From: a virus
Length of the DNA: 23,827 bases
Strand: one strand, 5' to 3'
IMG/VR virus record: IMGVR_UViG_3300030328_003764
Location: 1-23,827 of that record
Of this stretch, positions 11,919 through 19,967 are shown piece after piece (within the stretch, counting starts at the first letter, position 1; every line of letters begins with the position of its first letter). The notes beneath the pieces are model-generated. The model made no database searches and had not been told where the DNA came from. It saw only the letters and a list, made by a program, of their open reading frames with translations. The translations under genes were made by a program, and so were the position numbers.

Positions 11919-14106
11919 AAATTTTTGCCGCAGCCGAACCCTCTACGTCGTTGGCCGAGCCGCACTCCTCAACGTAAGCAGCCCACACTTCGCTACCCTT
12001 CTTGCTTTCCATATATTCTCTGGCCCACACACGCACCTGCCTGCGCTGGCCCGACGCACCAGCGTCAGCCATCATCTGCTTGAAGCCTTCATCTCTAAGG
12101 TAGCCACCTACCCTGCGGCTGAAAGCCATGGTCGATTTGCTTACGTGATCGTAGCCAAAGACAGCTCGTGCTGCGTCGTCGATGCGGATGACCGAGCGTG
12201 TTTCGACAAGGCCCCTGATGATCTCCTCCTCTGGACCAACGATCCTTCTAAGTTCCCTGCCTGTATTTAGATCTGCCATTACCTCTGGTGCAATGACCAG
12301 TCTCTTGTTGTCACGGTAGGATTGGACAGCCTCCGCTAACAATTGGCCACGGTTCTTTATCATCTCCTCGAAGTTAAGTTGTCCAACACGCACGGGTAGG
12401 TAGCGACGGTTACTTGTATCTATCAGGTACGTCGAGTCGTTCGTCGTGCCGGCAAAGACGAAGGATCTTTTACGATGCGTAACGTTCTTTGCGTAGGGTC
12501 GTCGGAAGCTGTCACTCTTTTTGGTAAGGAAGGACTTGAGAGTTTCCACTTCCGATTTACGGAGAGCAGTAAGCTCGCCCATCTCGACAATCCAGCACTG
12601 CTCACTATGTAGTTTTCTTGCGATCTCATCTTCACCCTTCCTGTCTAGCTCAAGGTTAGTTTCTATGTGGTACTCACCACCCAGAATCCTGAGTGCGGAT
12701 GTCTTGCCCACACCCTGCTCGCCCTCAAGTATCATGGCGTAATCAAACTGCACCCCAGGATCCAAGACTCTTGCGACCGCACCCTTCAACCACACCTCAC
12801 CTATCTCTCTGTTGGCAGGCGTGTCATCAGCACCGAACAAGTCTATCAACCAAGAGCCAAGCCGTGGCGTACCATCCCATGTGATTGTAGTTAGCCAGTC
12901 CTTCAGATCATCGAAGGGTCTGTCGCTAGCTGCACGGAGGATGGCATCGTTGACTGACTCCTTGCTAAACTCACAGCCTACCTTGCGGATGATCCATGTC
13001 TGTATGCAGTTGATATCTACGTCAGTGACAGGGCGTGGCTGCTCGTCACCCTCACGGTCACGCACCTCGGCAGGTAACTTAACGAACACCATGTCGGAAC
13101 GTTGGTTGTGCCAGATACCTTGCAGCTCGGCGGCGCACTTAAAAATTTGGCGCAAATTTTCTGCGTCCTTAACTACCTGACCCTTGGCAGTTAGCCTTAG
13201 ATCCCACTCATCTCTGGCCGAGAACTTAAGTGCGAATCCCCACGGCGCACGGCTCTTGTTCTCTGCGTCAGTTATCTTGTGCTGTATATCTTTCTCTGAC
13301 CATGGGTAATTATCCCCGGTCTTCCCGTCGATACACTTGGGGTTGAACACCTCGTCAAAGATCTTGGCTGCATCTGCCTGCTCCAAGCAGTAGCCACGGG
13401 TAACTACCACAGCTGCACGGAACGCAGCCGTGTGGCCAGCGGCACCTGCGATGCTGCCTTCCATCTTGTCCAGCGCCCGCCGTGCCCATGCTATCCTGTC
13501 CTCGGTAGGCGGCAGCGATGCCTGCGTTGGCCGAGCGCCAGTCTCATCCACACCTATCTTGCTTGCGTTCTTGAACGCCAGTGCCCACTCATCAGGTGCA
13601 GGGCACAGCTCGTTCTCTGGCCCACGCTCCCACTTGTATGTCTCACCCGACAGGTGAGGGGAGGGAGGACACACGAGGAATCCATTGACCTTGATCTCCA
13701 CACCCGGAGCGAACGTGTTAAGATTACCCTTTGGCCATTCACCTTTCTCCAAGTAGATGTGGTATCCACCGCTACCAGTCAGCACCCTCGGTGTAGCACC
13801 GGGCAGCGGGCCAAGGATCTTTACCAGTTCATCGAGGCTCTCCAGCCCTCCGTTCTTCGGGTCAACATCAATGCAAATAAAATTTCTGATGGGGATACCC
13901 AGCCCACCCCCACCATCTATGTGTTGCTGTATTTTTTCTGCGTCATCTACTACGGCAGCAGGCCCACCGATGGGGTGCTTGCCCGCACATTTCTCCGGCT
14001 CCTCCCCATCGCACGAACATCGCTTAAGTCCTTTATCGAATGGGTAAACGAGCACTCTCTCCACAGGTAACTTCAATTTATTCTCCTTAATATTGTGGTT
14101 AGCCAT
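11917..14106 (-). CDS. Prim-Pol / VirE-type (SF3-like) helicase, bifunctional replication protein
   Basis: About 729 residues. N-terminal Prim-Pol domain: a CSC...C...H patch (approx. residues 30-44), catalytic IDVDP (79-83), SGGYHIYL (112-119) and GVEIKVNGFLVCPPS (135-149). C-terminal helicase: Walker A GEQGVGKT (463-470), Walker B-like WIVEMGEL (506-513), FAGTTND sensor (552-558) and NRRYLPV (567-573), as in the virulence-associated E family. It would synthesise primers and unwind DNA at the phage fork. The start is uncertain: the ATG at 14106 lacks a Shine-Dalgarno, while a TTG at 14076 has a perfect AAGGAG 6 nt before it; both keep all motifs. It is the only minus-strand gene between 4.4 and 22 kb, convergent with the small-gene block and divergent from the integrase block. 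Confidence 0.93.
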   Translation of the reverse strand: MANHNIKENKLKLPVERVLVYPFDKGLKRCSCDGEEPEKCAGKHPIGGPAAVVDDAEKIQQHIDGGGGLGIPIRNFICIDVDPKNGGLESLDELVKILGPLPGATPRVLTGSGGYHIYLEKGEWPKGNLNTFAPGVEIKVNGFLVCPPSPHLSGETYKWERGPENELCPAPDEWALAFKNASKIGVDETGARPTQASLPPTEDRIAWARRALDKMEGSIAGAAGHTAAFRAAVVVTRGYCLEQADAAKIFDEVFNPKCIDGKTGDNYPWSEKDIQHKITDAENKSRAPWGFALKFSARDEWDLRLTAKGQVVKDAENLRQIFKCAAELQGIWHNQRSDMVFVKLPAEVRDREGDEQPRPVTDVDINCIQTWIIRKVGCEFSKESVNDAILRAASDRPFDDLKDWLTTITWDGTPRLGSWLIDLFGADDTPANREIGEVWLKGAVARVLDPGVQFDYAMILEGEQGVGKTSALRILGGEYHIETNLELDRKGEDEIARKLHSEQCWIVEMGELTALRKSEVETLKSFLTKKSDSFRRPYAKNVTHRKRSFVFAGTTNDSTYLIDTSNRRYLPVRVGQLNFEEMIKNRGQLLAEAVQSYRDNKRLVIAPEVMADLNTGRELRRIVGPEEEIIRGLVETRSVIRIDDAARAVFGYDHVSKSTMAFSRRVGGYLRDEGFKQMMADAGASGQRRQVRVWAREYMESKKGSEVWAAYVEECGSANDVEGSAAAKI
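11947..11958 (+). repeat. 12-mer GTCGTTGGCCGA, copy 4
   Basis: Exact copy within the last codons of the primase gene, on its antisense strand. It begins 20 nt after the second T-run (11922-11926) following the 11876 terminator, the same layout as copies 1-3. Confidence 0.75.
13524..13534 (+). repeat. partial 12-mer (CGTTGGCCGA)
   Basis: Ten of the twelve bases match at the 3' side. It lies inside the primase gene with no terminator before it, so it may be a chance or decayed copy. Confidence 0.3.
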
Positions 14107-14142
14107 TGGCGAAGGGCATACTCTGCTGTAAAACGCATCGCC

Positions 14143-14313
14143 ATGCAAGAGTACGAACCGGGGTTGATTTGTCAGGGCTGTTACGTATTATTCCGTCCAT
14201 TCCGTACTGTAACCAAGGACCACACACAAAGATGCCCTGATTGTGGGGAGGAAGTGTGGCCAGAATTGAAAGGAAAACATGTGATGGAAGACACCAAGAA
14301 GGAAGATCTATGA
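14143..14313 (+). CDS. small zinc-ribbon protein
   Basis: A 56-residue protein with two Cys pairs, CQGC (residues 10-13) and CPDC (32-35), a classic zinc-ribbon spacing, followed by GEEVWPELKG. Such mini-ribbons often bind nucleic acid or RNA polymerase. The ATG at 14143 has no good Shine-Dalgarno; a GTG at 14095 is possible but would reach into the primase start region. Divergent from the primase gene; its stop overlaps the next ATG (ATGA), so it heads the rightward block. Confidence 0.7.
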   Translation: MQEYEPGLICQGCYVLFRPFRTVTKDHTQRCPDCGEEVWPELKGKHVMEDTKKEDL

Positions 14314-14537
14314 GCAACGTAGAAGATATCGAGGGCGTAGTTAAGTCCAAGGCACTCACCTACAGGTGGGGATGGGAACAGTTCCGCATCGGTTGGGTGG
14401 AGAATACACCGCGCTTCTCTTTCCAAGTAGCGAAGAGCCCACCTATCCATATCCCCATCGAACATCTGCCACGCATCCAAGAAATCTTGGACGACTTGAT
14501 GATGGTGCTGGACAACCACGAGGCTTACGACAAATAG
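14310..14537 (+). CDS. hypothetical small protein
   Basis: A 75-residue protein translated from an ATGA overlap with the zinc-ribbon gene; AAGAAGGAAG lies upstream. The sequence suggests a strand pair (ALTYRWGWEQFRIGWVE, FSFQVAKSPPIHIPI) and a C-terminal helix (RIQEILDDLMMVLDNHEAYD). No known family. It lies 12 nt before the integrase and is likely co-transcribed with it; an excisionase-like role is conceivable from position but there is no helix-turn-helix to support it. Confidence 0.68.
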   Translation: MSNVEDIEGVVKSKALTYRWGWEQFRIGWVENTPRFSFQVAKSPPIHIPIEHLPRIQEILDDLMMVLDNHEAYDK

Positions 14538-14549
14538 AAAGGTAACTAC

Positions 14550-15452
14550 ATGAGCACAGCTCAGAACTGGGTGGACTCTATCGAACGGCCAGACACACGG
14601 GCCAACCGATCAGCAGTCCTCAATCGTATAGCTAATTATTTAAACCCAGGATCTAACTTAGAAACATTTGATTGGACAAAGGTAACTCGGCAGGATGCAC
14701 AACGACTGAAGGATTACTTTCTAAACGATCGGAAGATGAAGCCGACAAGCGTAAGGTTTCAACTGTCCACTCTTCGATCAGTACTACGCTACCATGTAGA
14801 GGAAGGGCTGCTGTCCAGTGATGTACTGGCAAGAGTCCGGGCGGTTAACCTACCCGCCAACCCAACAGTAGGACACACAGGCAGGGCACTCTCTCGTATG
14901 GAGATGGGTACTATCTTTGGCCTTGAGTCAAGGACACCTGTGGACAGGATGGACATTGCTATCTTCTCTGCCCTTGTAACCACAGGCATGAGAGTGTCCG
15001 AGCTTTGCTCCGTCAAGGACGAACAGCTCAAGCCCACGGGTGCCATCAGGTTCATGGGCAAGGGCAGCAAGGAGAGGGACACATGGTTGTCCGGACCCAC
15101 CTCCTACTACTTGGATCTACACAAGGAGGACTGCAACAGGGAACTACCGTGGTTGTTCCAGAACGTGGGCAACCGCACACCCGGCAGGCTGGACAGGTTC
15201 CATGTTCGAGCCAGCCTCAACAGGTTGTGTCGTCGGTCGGGCGTTCCGACGTTCACACCACACGACTGCCGAAGAACAGTGGCTACAATTTTATTGGACG
15301 AAGGTGTTGACCTTTTAATTGTATCTGATTTACTCGGCCATTCCTCCGTCGAAGTCACCAAACTTTATGATCGACGGGATGAGCAAACTAAAATAGATGC
15401 GCTCAAAAAATTGCAAGGATATATGGAGAGCTATGACTATGGAAACGAATGA
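14550..15452 (+). CDS. int: tyrosine recombinase / phage integrase
   Basis: A 300-residue, apparently intact enzyme. An N-terminal SAM-like core-binding domain (approx. residues 1-100) leads to a catalytic domain with all expected residues: Arg148 in TTGMRVSEL, Lys171 or Lys174 in GKGSKERD, His238-Arg241 in TPHDCRRT, His264 in LLGHSSV and nucleophile Tyr273 in VTKLYDR. It would cut and rejoin attP and attB, or resolve dimers. It overlaps the next gene by 14-20 nt and heads the replication module. No obvious attP core or tRNA fragment lies beside it, so the site may be elsewhere, or the enzyme may resolve multimers rather than integrate. Confidence 0.95.
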   Translation: MSTAQNWVDSIERPDTRANRSAVLNRIANYLNPGSNLETFDWTKVTRQDAQRLKDYFLNDRKMKPTSVRFQLSTLRSVLRYHVEEGLLSSDVLARVRAVNLPANPTVGHTGRALSRMEMGTIFGLESRTPVDRMDIAIFSALVTTGMRVSELCSVKDEQLKPTGAIRFMGKGSKERDTWLSGPTSYYLDLHKEDCNRELPWLFQNVGNRTPGRLDRFHVRASLNRLCRRSGVPTFTPHDCRRTVATILLDEGVDLLIVSDLLGHSSVEVTKLYDRRDEQTKIDALKKLQGYMESYDYGNE

Positions 15453-15774
15453 TGAGAAGCTCGAAGAGAAGGTAGAAGCAGCGAGCGAACAAGCAGCCGA
15501 GTGGTTGCAGGCTGCAATGAACGAGCTTTGGAATGACTACGAGGAGCAGGTCAATCCAAAGGAGCATAAGGATTTCAGTACGCTGTACTTCAACACGGTT
15601 GACTTTATCTTCCTTAGACTCTGTACACTTTTGTACACAATCCACGTATCAAACCCGTCGTTGGCCGAAGCCTACCAGACTGCGCCAGTCCCGGTGAAGA
15701 AGGTACACGACAAGATGAGTGAGACAGTACGAGAGAACACACTGCCCAATGGAAAGGACCACGACGATGAGTAG
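15439..15774 (+). CDS. hypothetical helical protein
   Basis: A 111-residue acidic, mostly helical protein. I prefer the second of two ATGs (15439), 8 nt after GGAGAG; the first (15433) is too close. The hydrophobic patch DFIFLRLCTLLYTIHV (approx. 56-71) is either a buried helix or a short membrane segment; it has a charged start, so I favour a soluble helix. It overlaps both neighbours, the integrase and the next protein. Copy 5 of the GTCGTTGGCCGA 12-mer lies in its coding sequence, about 100 nt before the next start. Confidence 0.72.
   Translation: METNDEKLEEKVEAASEQAAEWLQAAMNELWNDYEEQVNPKEHKDFSTLYFNTVDFIFLRLCTLLYTIHVSNPSLAEAYQTAPVPVKKVHDKMSETVRENTLPNGKDHDDE
15657..15668 (+). repeat. 12-mer GTCGTTGGCCGA, copy 5
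   Basis: Exact copy inside a gene, coding PSLAE. A TGTACA-CTTT-TGTACA inverted repeat with four Ts (15623-15638) ends about 20 nt upstream, loosely recalling the hairpin-then-motif layout of the other copies, but this is no convincing terminator. Confidence 0.65.
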
Positions 15775-16330
15775 CCTTGAAGATCTCTTCGACGAGAACA
15801 TGGTATCCGAGATTGAAAATTGGGAGCCATCTGATAAAGACTTGTCTGACATTGGGCAGCTAGCCTCTAAACTTATTGAATGTCAGAACGAGGTGAAGCA
15901 GCAAGAGGAGCAGCTAGCTCTTGCTAAGTCCAGGCTCAAGGAAGTGCAGGAAGAAGCACTGCCTGCGGCTATGGAGAAGACAGGTCTGTCCGAGATCAAG
16001 CTAGCGACAGGCGAGAAACTTTCTATCGATCGGTACTACGGTGCAAGCATCCCGGCAGAAAATAAAGAGCAGGCCTTCGAGTGGCTGCGAGACACCGGCA
16101 ACGGAGACATCATCAAGCACACGGTCGGAGTTGACTTCAAGAAGGGAGAAGGAGAGTCGGCTGAACGAGCCTACGAACTCCTACGATCTGCTGGCTTTGA
16201 AGCGAAGGATGAGGAGAAGATCGCGCCGCCTACTCTGAAGGCGTTCGTGCGAGTAGAAGTAGAGGAAGGACGCACGTTGCCTCCCCACTTCAATGTATTC
16301 ATCGGACAACGTGCAAAGATTAAGAGGTAG
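15767..16330 (+). CDS. hypothetical coiled-coil replication-module protein
   Basis: A 187-residue protein, start ATG overlapping the previous gene by 8 nt. A coiled-coil-like helix (approx. residues 35-70, NEVKQQEEQLALAKSRLKEV) is followed by a compact domain: MEKTGLSEIKLATGEKLSID, EQAFEWLRDTGNGDIIK and a C-terminal FNVFIGQRAKIKR. I know proteins of this layout from DNA-metabolism regions of phages directly before an SSB-like gene, without an assigned function. Five nt separate it from the SSB-like gene, so it probably belongs with replication or recombination. Confidence 0.75.
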   Translation: MSSLEDLFDENMVSEIENWEPSDKDLSDIGQLASKLIECQNEVKQQEEQLALAKSRLKEVQEEALPAAMEKTGLSEIKLATGEKLSIDRYYGASIPAENKEQAFEWLRDTGNGDIIKHTVGVDFKKGEGESAERAYELLRSAGFEAKDEEKIAPPTLKAFVRVEVEEGRTLPPHFNVFIGQRAKIKR

Positions 16331-16335
16331 ATAAT

Positions 16336-17106
16336 ATGTCAGTCAAAGCTGTAAAGGTTAAAGATGAAACACTCCCCGCTGAAATGTTTGAAGGGATGGA
16401 GGGATTCGGTACTGAGTTTTCTCAGGACGAAGTTGTCTACCCCTTCATCTCCCGGATCCAGACCAACTCCCCGCAGTTGATCCCCGGTGACTCGCAGTAT
16501 GTCGAGGGTGCCAAGCCCGGTGACCTGCTGCACACCACCACCAACAAACTATACAGTGAACTCAACTTCATCCCCATCAAGTTCCAGCACATCATCATCC
16601 AGTGGCGTGATCGTGACAGCGGCGGTGGGTTCGTCGCCGCATACAACCCCGGAGATCCTGCTATCCCTGCGTCCCACAAGGTAGATAATGTTTCTATCGT
16701 AACGGACGATCCTCAATCCTACCTCGAACCTAACCTACAGTATGTGTGTGCGTTCTTTGATGGGGATGAACCCATTGGTCCTGCCATTCTTAGCTGCAAC
16801 AAGAGCCAACTTAAGTACGCTAAGAAGTTTAACGTGGCCTTGCAGAACAAGAAGATCAACCTGTCCGATGGACGGAAGATCTCTGCACCAATCTTCTCCC
16901 ACGTTTACGGACTGTCCACCATGCTTGAGTCCAACGCCAAAGGATCTTGGTTCAGCTACAAGTTTGGTGAGGGCAGGGCAGTGACAGACAAAGCTCTGCT
17001 GCAAGAGATGCTGGAGACAGCCAAGCAGATGCGCGAGAGCGAGCAGGTGTTTGTTCCCAAGGACGAGCAGTCCGAAGGCAGCACCGACGACGCATTCGAG
17101 ATCTAA
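16336..17106 (+). CDS. putative single-stranded DNA-binding protein
   Basis: A 256-residue protein starting at ATG 16336 with GAGGT upstream. The body is beta-rich with aromatic residues (FIPIKFQHIIIQWRDRDSGG, SYLEPNLQYVCAFFDGDEPI, KGSWFSYKFGEGRAVTDKAL), as an OB-fold would have. It ends in an acidic tail closing with aromatic and hydrophobic residues (EGSTDDAFEI), the same style as the protein-interaction tails of SSB and T7 gp2.5. Its place directly before the DNA polymerase gene (1-nt gap) fits. The role is by analogy; the sequence is not similar enough to E. coli SSB for me to name the family. Confidence 0.6.
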   Translation: MSVKAVKVKDETLPAEMFEGMEGFGTEFSQDEVVYPFISRIQTNSPQLIPGDSQYVEGAKPGDLLHTTTNKLYSELNFIPIKFQHIIIQWRDRDSGGGFVAAYNPGDPAIPASHKVDNVSIVTDDPQSYLEPNLQYVCAFFDGDEPIGPAILSCNKSQLKYAKKFNVALQNKKINLSDGRKISAPIFSHVYGLSTMLESNAKGSWFSYKFGEGRAVTDKALLQEMLETAKQMRESEQVFVPKDEQSEGSTDDAFEI

Positions 17107-17107
17107 T

Positions 17108-18988
17108 ATGTTCGGCGCAGATTGGTTTACCAAAGTACCCGAATCTGATTGGCAACCACCCTCCGAATTCCCTGACCTATCTGCTGCCGATAAGATTGCC
17201 GTTGACTTAGAAACCAACGACCCTAACCTAAAGGATCACGGCCCCGGCTGGGCCACAGGCAAGGGCAACATCGCTGGTATCGCAGTAGCCGTGGAGGATT
17301 GGAAGGGTTACTTTCCGATCCTCCACGAGAACGGCACCAACATGGACAGAGACATGGTGCTCCGCTGGATGCGGGACGTTATGTCCGACGACAAACAAGA
17401 CAAGGTGTTCGCTAATGCTACCTATGATGTAGGCTGGCTGAAGCGAGAAGGTGTCGAGGTGAAGGGGCGCTGGCTTGATGTTCAAGTCGCCGCCCCTTTG
17501 TTGGATGAGAACGCCAGAAGCTATTCGCTTAACGCATTAGGTGAGCACTACCTTAAGGAAACAAAGAGCGAGTCGTTGCTGTACGATGCGGCTGAAGTCT
17601 TTGGGTTCGATCGCAGGCAGGCCAAGGGTAAGATCCATGTCCTCCCCCCGCAGTACGTAGGTATCTACGGTGAACAGGATGCAGACCTGACACTTAGATT
17701 GTGGGATCACCTTTGGCAATTAATCCAGAGCAAAAACCTGGAAGAGATCTTTGATCTTGAGACTAGGTTAACCCCCGCTCTGTTCCAGATGAGATGGGAT
17801 GGGGTAAGGTTCGATGAAGCCAAGGCTAACTTGCTCCGCACTAACTGGACTAACTCCTATGAATCTATCCTTTGGGAATTGAAAGAGAAGGCAGGCAAGG
17901 AGGTAGATATCTGGGCGGCAGCTAGCATCCACGAGGCAGCAGTGTCGGCAGGGATCAAGGACTTCCAGTGGACAGCGACAGGCAAGCCATCGTTCACCTC
18001 TGCCATACTGGAGGAATCTAATGATCCGTTTCTTAAAAAGATTAAGCAGGCGAGAAAGATTAGCAAAGGTCTACAGTTCATCACCAGCCTCATCGAATGT
18101 TCCGCGCAAGGGAACGGGAGGATCCACGCACAGATACACCAACTACGTGGAGACGACTACGGAACTGTCAGCGGCAGACTCAGTTACAGTAACCCTAACC
18201 TTCAACAGATCCCCACAAGGGACCCAGAAATTGGAGCGCCTCTTCGTTCTCTTTTCCTCCCAGAAGAAAACGAGCGCTGGATATCTGCGGACTACTCAAG
18301 CCAAGAACCTCGGGTGCTCATGCACTACGTGGTCAAGCGGGATTTTGCTCCGGATCATCCTCTGGTTCGCGAGTACACAACCAATCCAGATGCGGACTTC
18401 CACGCCTTGGTATCAGAACAACTAAACATCTCTCGGTTCCAAGCCAAGACTATCAACCTTGGCATCATGTATGGGATGGGCAAGGCAAAGCTGGCAGCAC
18501 AACTCGGAGTCAATCAATCCGACGCAGAGCTTATCCTTAACAAGTACCACACGCAGTTCCCCTTCGTTCGCCAGCTTAAGAAGCTGTGCGAATCCATCGC
18601 CAAGAAGACAGGGGAGATAGGTACGCTGGCGGGGAGAAGGTGCAGGTTCAACCGCTTCTCTCCTCGTGGTCAGTACGGGGTAGCTGCATTGCCAATGGAA
18701 GAAGCCCTTAAGAAGTGGCCAAGGCTGGAGCTTGAACGAGCCTATACCTACCGTGCGCTCAACCGATTGATCCAAGGGTCGGCTAGTGACCAGTGCAAGA
18801 TTGCTCTTACCAAGCTGCACGAACAGGGCATCGTCCCGAAGATAACTATCCACGACGAGGTGTGTGCCAGTGGCGACGAAGATACCATGCGTACAATCAT
18901 TGACTGCATGGAGAACGCAGTCGAAACCAAGGTCCCGTTTAAAGTAGAGGCCAGCATGGGCGACACATGGGGCGGCATCGCAAAGTAA
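17108..18988 (+). CDS. polA: family A DNA polymerase with 3'-5' exonuclease
   Basis: 626 residues. The proofreading exonuclease has Exo I VDLETN (Asp33, Glu35), Exo II FANATYDVGW (Asn103, Asp107) and Exo III YGEQDAD (Tyr187, Asp191). The polymerase has motif A SADYSSQEPR (about 406-415), motif B RFQAKTINLGIMYG (443-456) and motif C IHDEVC (about 583-588). The residue aligned with E. coli Phe762 is Leu451. No 5'-nuclease domain, as usual for phage Pol A. It would be the replicative polymerase of this phage, following the SSB-like gene with one base between and feeding into the small genes after it. ATG at 17108 chosen; an upstream start would overlap the previous gene. Confidence 0.97.
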   Translation: MFGADWFTKVPESDWQPPSEFPDLSAADKIAVDLETNDPNLKDHGPGWATGKGNIAGIAVAVEDWKGYFPILHENGTNMDRDMVLRWMRDVMSDDKQDKVFANATYDVGWLKREGVEVKGRWLDVQVAAPLLDENARSYSLNALGEHYLKETKSESLLYDAAEVFGFDRRQAKGKIHVLPPQYVGIYGEQDADLTLRLWDHLWQLIQSKNLEEIFDLETRLTPALFQMRWDGVRFDEAKANLLRTNWTNSYESILWELKEKAGKEVDIWAAASIHEAAVSAGIKDFQWTATGKPSFTSAILEESNDPFLKKIKQARKISKGLQFITSLIECSAQGNGRIHAQIHQLRGDDYGTVSGRLSYSNPNLQQIPTRDPEIGAPLRSLFLPEENERWISADYSSQEPRVLMHYVVKRDFAPDHPLVREYTTNPDADFHALVSEQLNISRFQAKTINLGIMYGMGKAKLAAQLGVNQSDAELILNKYHTQFPFVRQLKKLCESIAKKTGEIGTLAGRRCRFNRFSPRGQYGVAALPMEEALKKWPRLELERAYTYRALNRLIQGSASDQCKIALTKLHEQGIVPKITIHDEVCASGDEDTMRTIIDCMENAVETKVPFKVEASMGDTWGGIAK

Positions 18989-19022
18989 ATTTTATACTTG
19001 ACTAACGTAGGGGGCGCGCCAA

Positions 19023-19247
19023 GTGTCTGACGTACATCCACCACATTATCGAACAGGGGACATCGAGTGCATAGACGCGATTCGCTCGTTCCTTGGTGAG
19101 AACTTCAAGCCCTACTGCTTAGGCCAAGTAGTTAAGTACGTGTGGCGCGCAGGTAAAAAGTATTCGGACGAAGACACCACCGACTTAGAGAAGGCTATGT
19201 TCTATCTGCAAATGGCCATTGGCCACGACCCTCGCACTGATAGGTAG
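19023..19247 (+). CDS. DUF3310 family protein
   Basis: A 74-residue protein with the DUF3310 pattern HPPHYRTGDIECIDAIRSFL, then YCLGQVVKYVWRAGKK and TTDLEKAMFYLQMAI. The family is common in phage DNA-metabolism regions and has been linked to nucleotide-metabolism enzymes, with no settled activity. It starts at a GTG with a GGGGG-rich Shine-Dalgarno-like stretch; no earlier start is possible without entering the polymerase gap. Confidence 0.92.
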   Translation: MSDVHPPHYRTGDIECIDAIRSFLGENFKPYCLGQVVKYVWRAGKKYSDEDTTDLEKAMFYLQMAIGHDPRTDR

Positions 19248-19267
19248 TTACATGTTATCCTGTACTA

Positions 19268-19681
19268 GTGGCCGGTCAGAACGAAGCGGGGTTTTGGTCC
19301 CTTGTAAGAGGACATCTCAAAGAGATGGTGGTGCCTACTCGTATCGAAAACACAGCCAGCCCCGGCGTACCCGATGTCTTCTGGACACACAGAAAGGTGC
19401 GAGGTTTAACTGGCTGGATAGAGTTGAAGATAATCAGAGGAAACAAGACACGCTTCGGACAAGAACAAGTCGCGTGGATAAAGTCTCATGCAAATCTTGG
19501 TGTAAACGTTTGCATCCTGGCGAGGAAGGACGACACCATACTGCTATGGGACGGGTCCCAAGTAGCAGAGGTAGCGTCTGATGGGATCCAAGTCGAACCA
19601 GTCGGGGCATGGGACAGGCCATTCAAATGGGACGAGATCATCGCAGCCATCATGGACCGCCAAGCTCCACATATCGGTTGA
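19268..19681 (+). CDS. VRR-NUC-like nuclease (PD-(D/E)XK)
   Basis: A 137-residue protein with the core of a VRR-NUC/Holliday-junction-type nuclease: RIENTASPGVPDVFW (approx. residues 25-39, Glu27 and Asp37), then GWIELKI (49-55, the ExK motif) and QVAWIKSHANLGVNVCILAR (67-86). Such single-domain phage enzymes cut branched DNA or recombination intermediates. The GTG at 19268 is the only start that keeps the N-terminal helix (FWSLVRGHLKEM); it has a weak Shine-Dalgarno. It lies in the replication module before the SNF2 helicase, a partnership seen in many phages. Confidence 0.88.
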   Translation: MAGQNEAGFWSLVRGHLKEMVVPTRIENTASPGVPDVFWTHRKVRGLTGWIELKIIRGNKTRFGQEQVAWIKSHANLGVNVCILARKDDTILLWDGSQVAEVASDGIQVEPVGAWDRPFKWDEIIAAIMDRQAPHIG

Positions 19682-19967
19682 TCCACAAGTCGATGCTGCC
19701 GCTTACTACAGAAGGACCAACCACCTTGGAAGTGGGGAAAGGTTGCAGTATGTGTGCCTTCTCGATGCCATTCAAAACTTACACTCAAACCATCCCGAAG
19801 CTAGGCAAGAAGCTAGGGATTGGGTCAGCAGCGACAGGGAAGACCATGTGTTCTCCTTCCTCCAGTGCTGTGAGACATTTGACCTTGACCCCAGCAGCGT
19901 AAGAGAAGCACTCGAAAGAACTAAATGGGATCCCGTAATAAAAAGACTGAGGCTGTACGCATTGTAG
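19581..19967 (+). CDS. conserved phage hypothetical protein, uncertain start
   Basis: The convincing part is the C-terminal ~95 residues: RTNHLGSGERLQYVCLLDAI, REDHVFSFLQCCETFDLDPS and VREALERTKWDPV. This pattern (L..AI.DL....A..WV.SD....FSF...CE...LDP..VR.AL) occurs in small uncharacterised proteins of Gram-negative phages. The only ATG in frame (19581) would overlap the nuclease gene by 101 nt and add a Ser/Gly-rich N-terminus; a TTG at 19743 next to GGGGAAAGG would be shorter. I give the longest form. Helical, soluble, function unknown. Confidence 0.62.
   Translation: MGSKSNQSGHGTGHSNGTRSSQPSWTAKLHISVDPQVDAAAYYRRTNHLGSGERLQYVCLLDAIQNLHSNHPEARQEARDWVSSDREDHVFSFLQCCETFDLDPSSVREALERTKWDPVIKRLRLYAL

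Noticed and set aside
13432-14070. 212-codon plus-strand frame opposite the primase
   Set aside because: Antisense to the catalytic Prim-Pol motifs; composition is Cys/Arg/Leu-rich as expected for a shadow frame.
14077-14550. attP site next to the integrase
   Set aside because: I could find no tRNA-like segment or core with flanking arm-type repeats; cannot be located without a host junction.
15623-15638. TGTACA inverted repeat as terminator
   Set aside because: Stem is short and A/T-rich, only four Ts and inside a gene.
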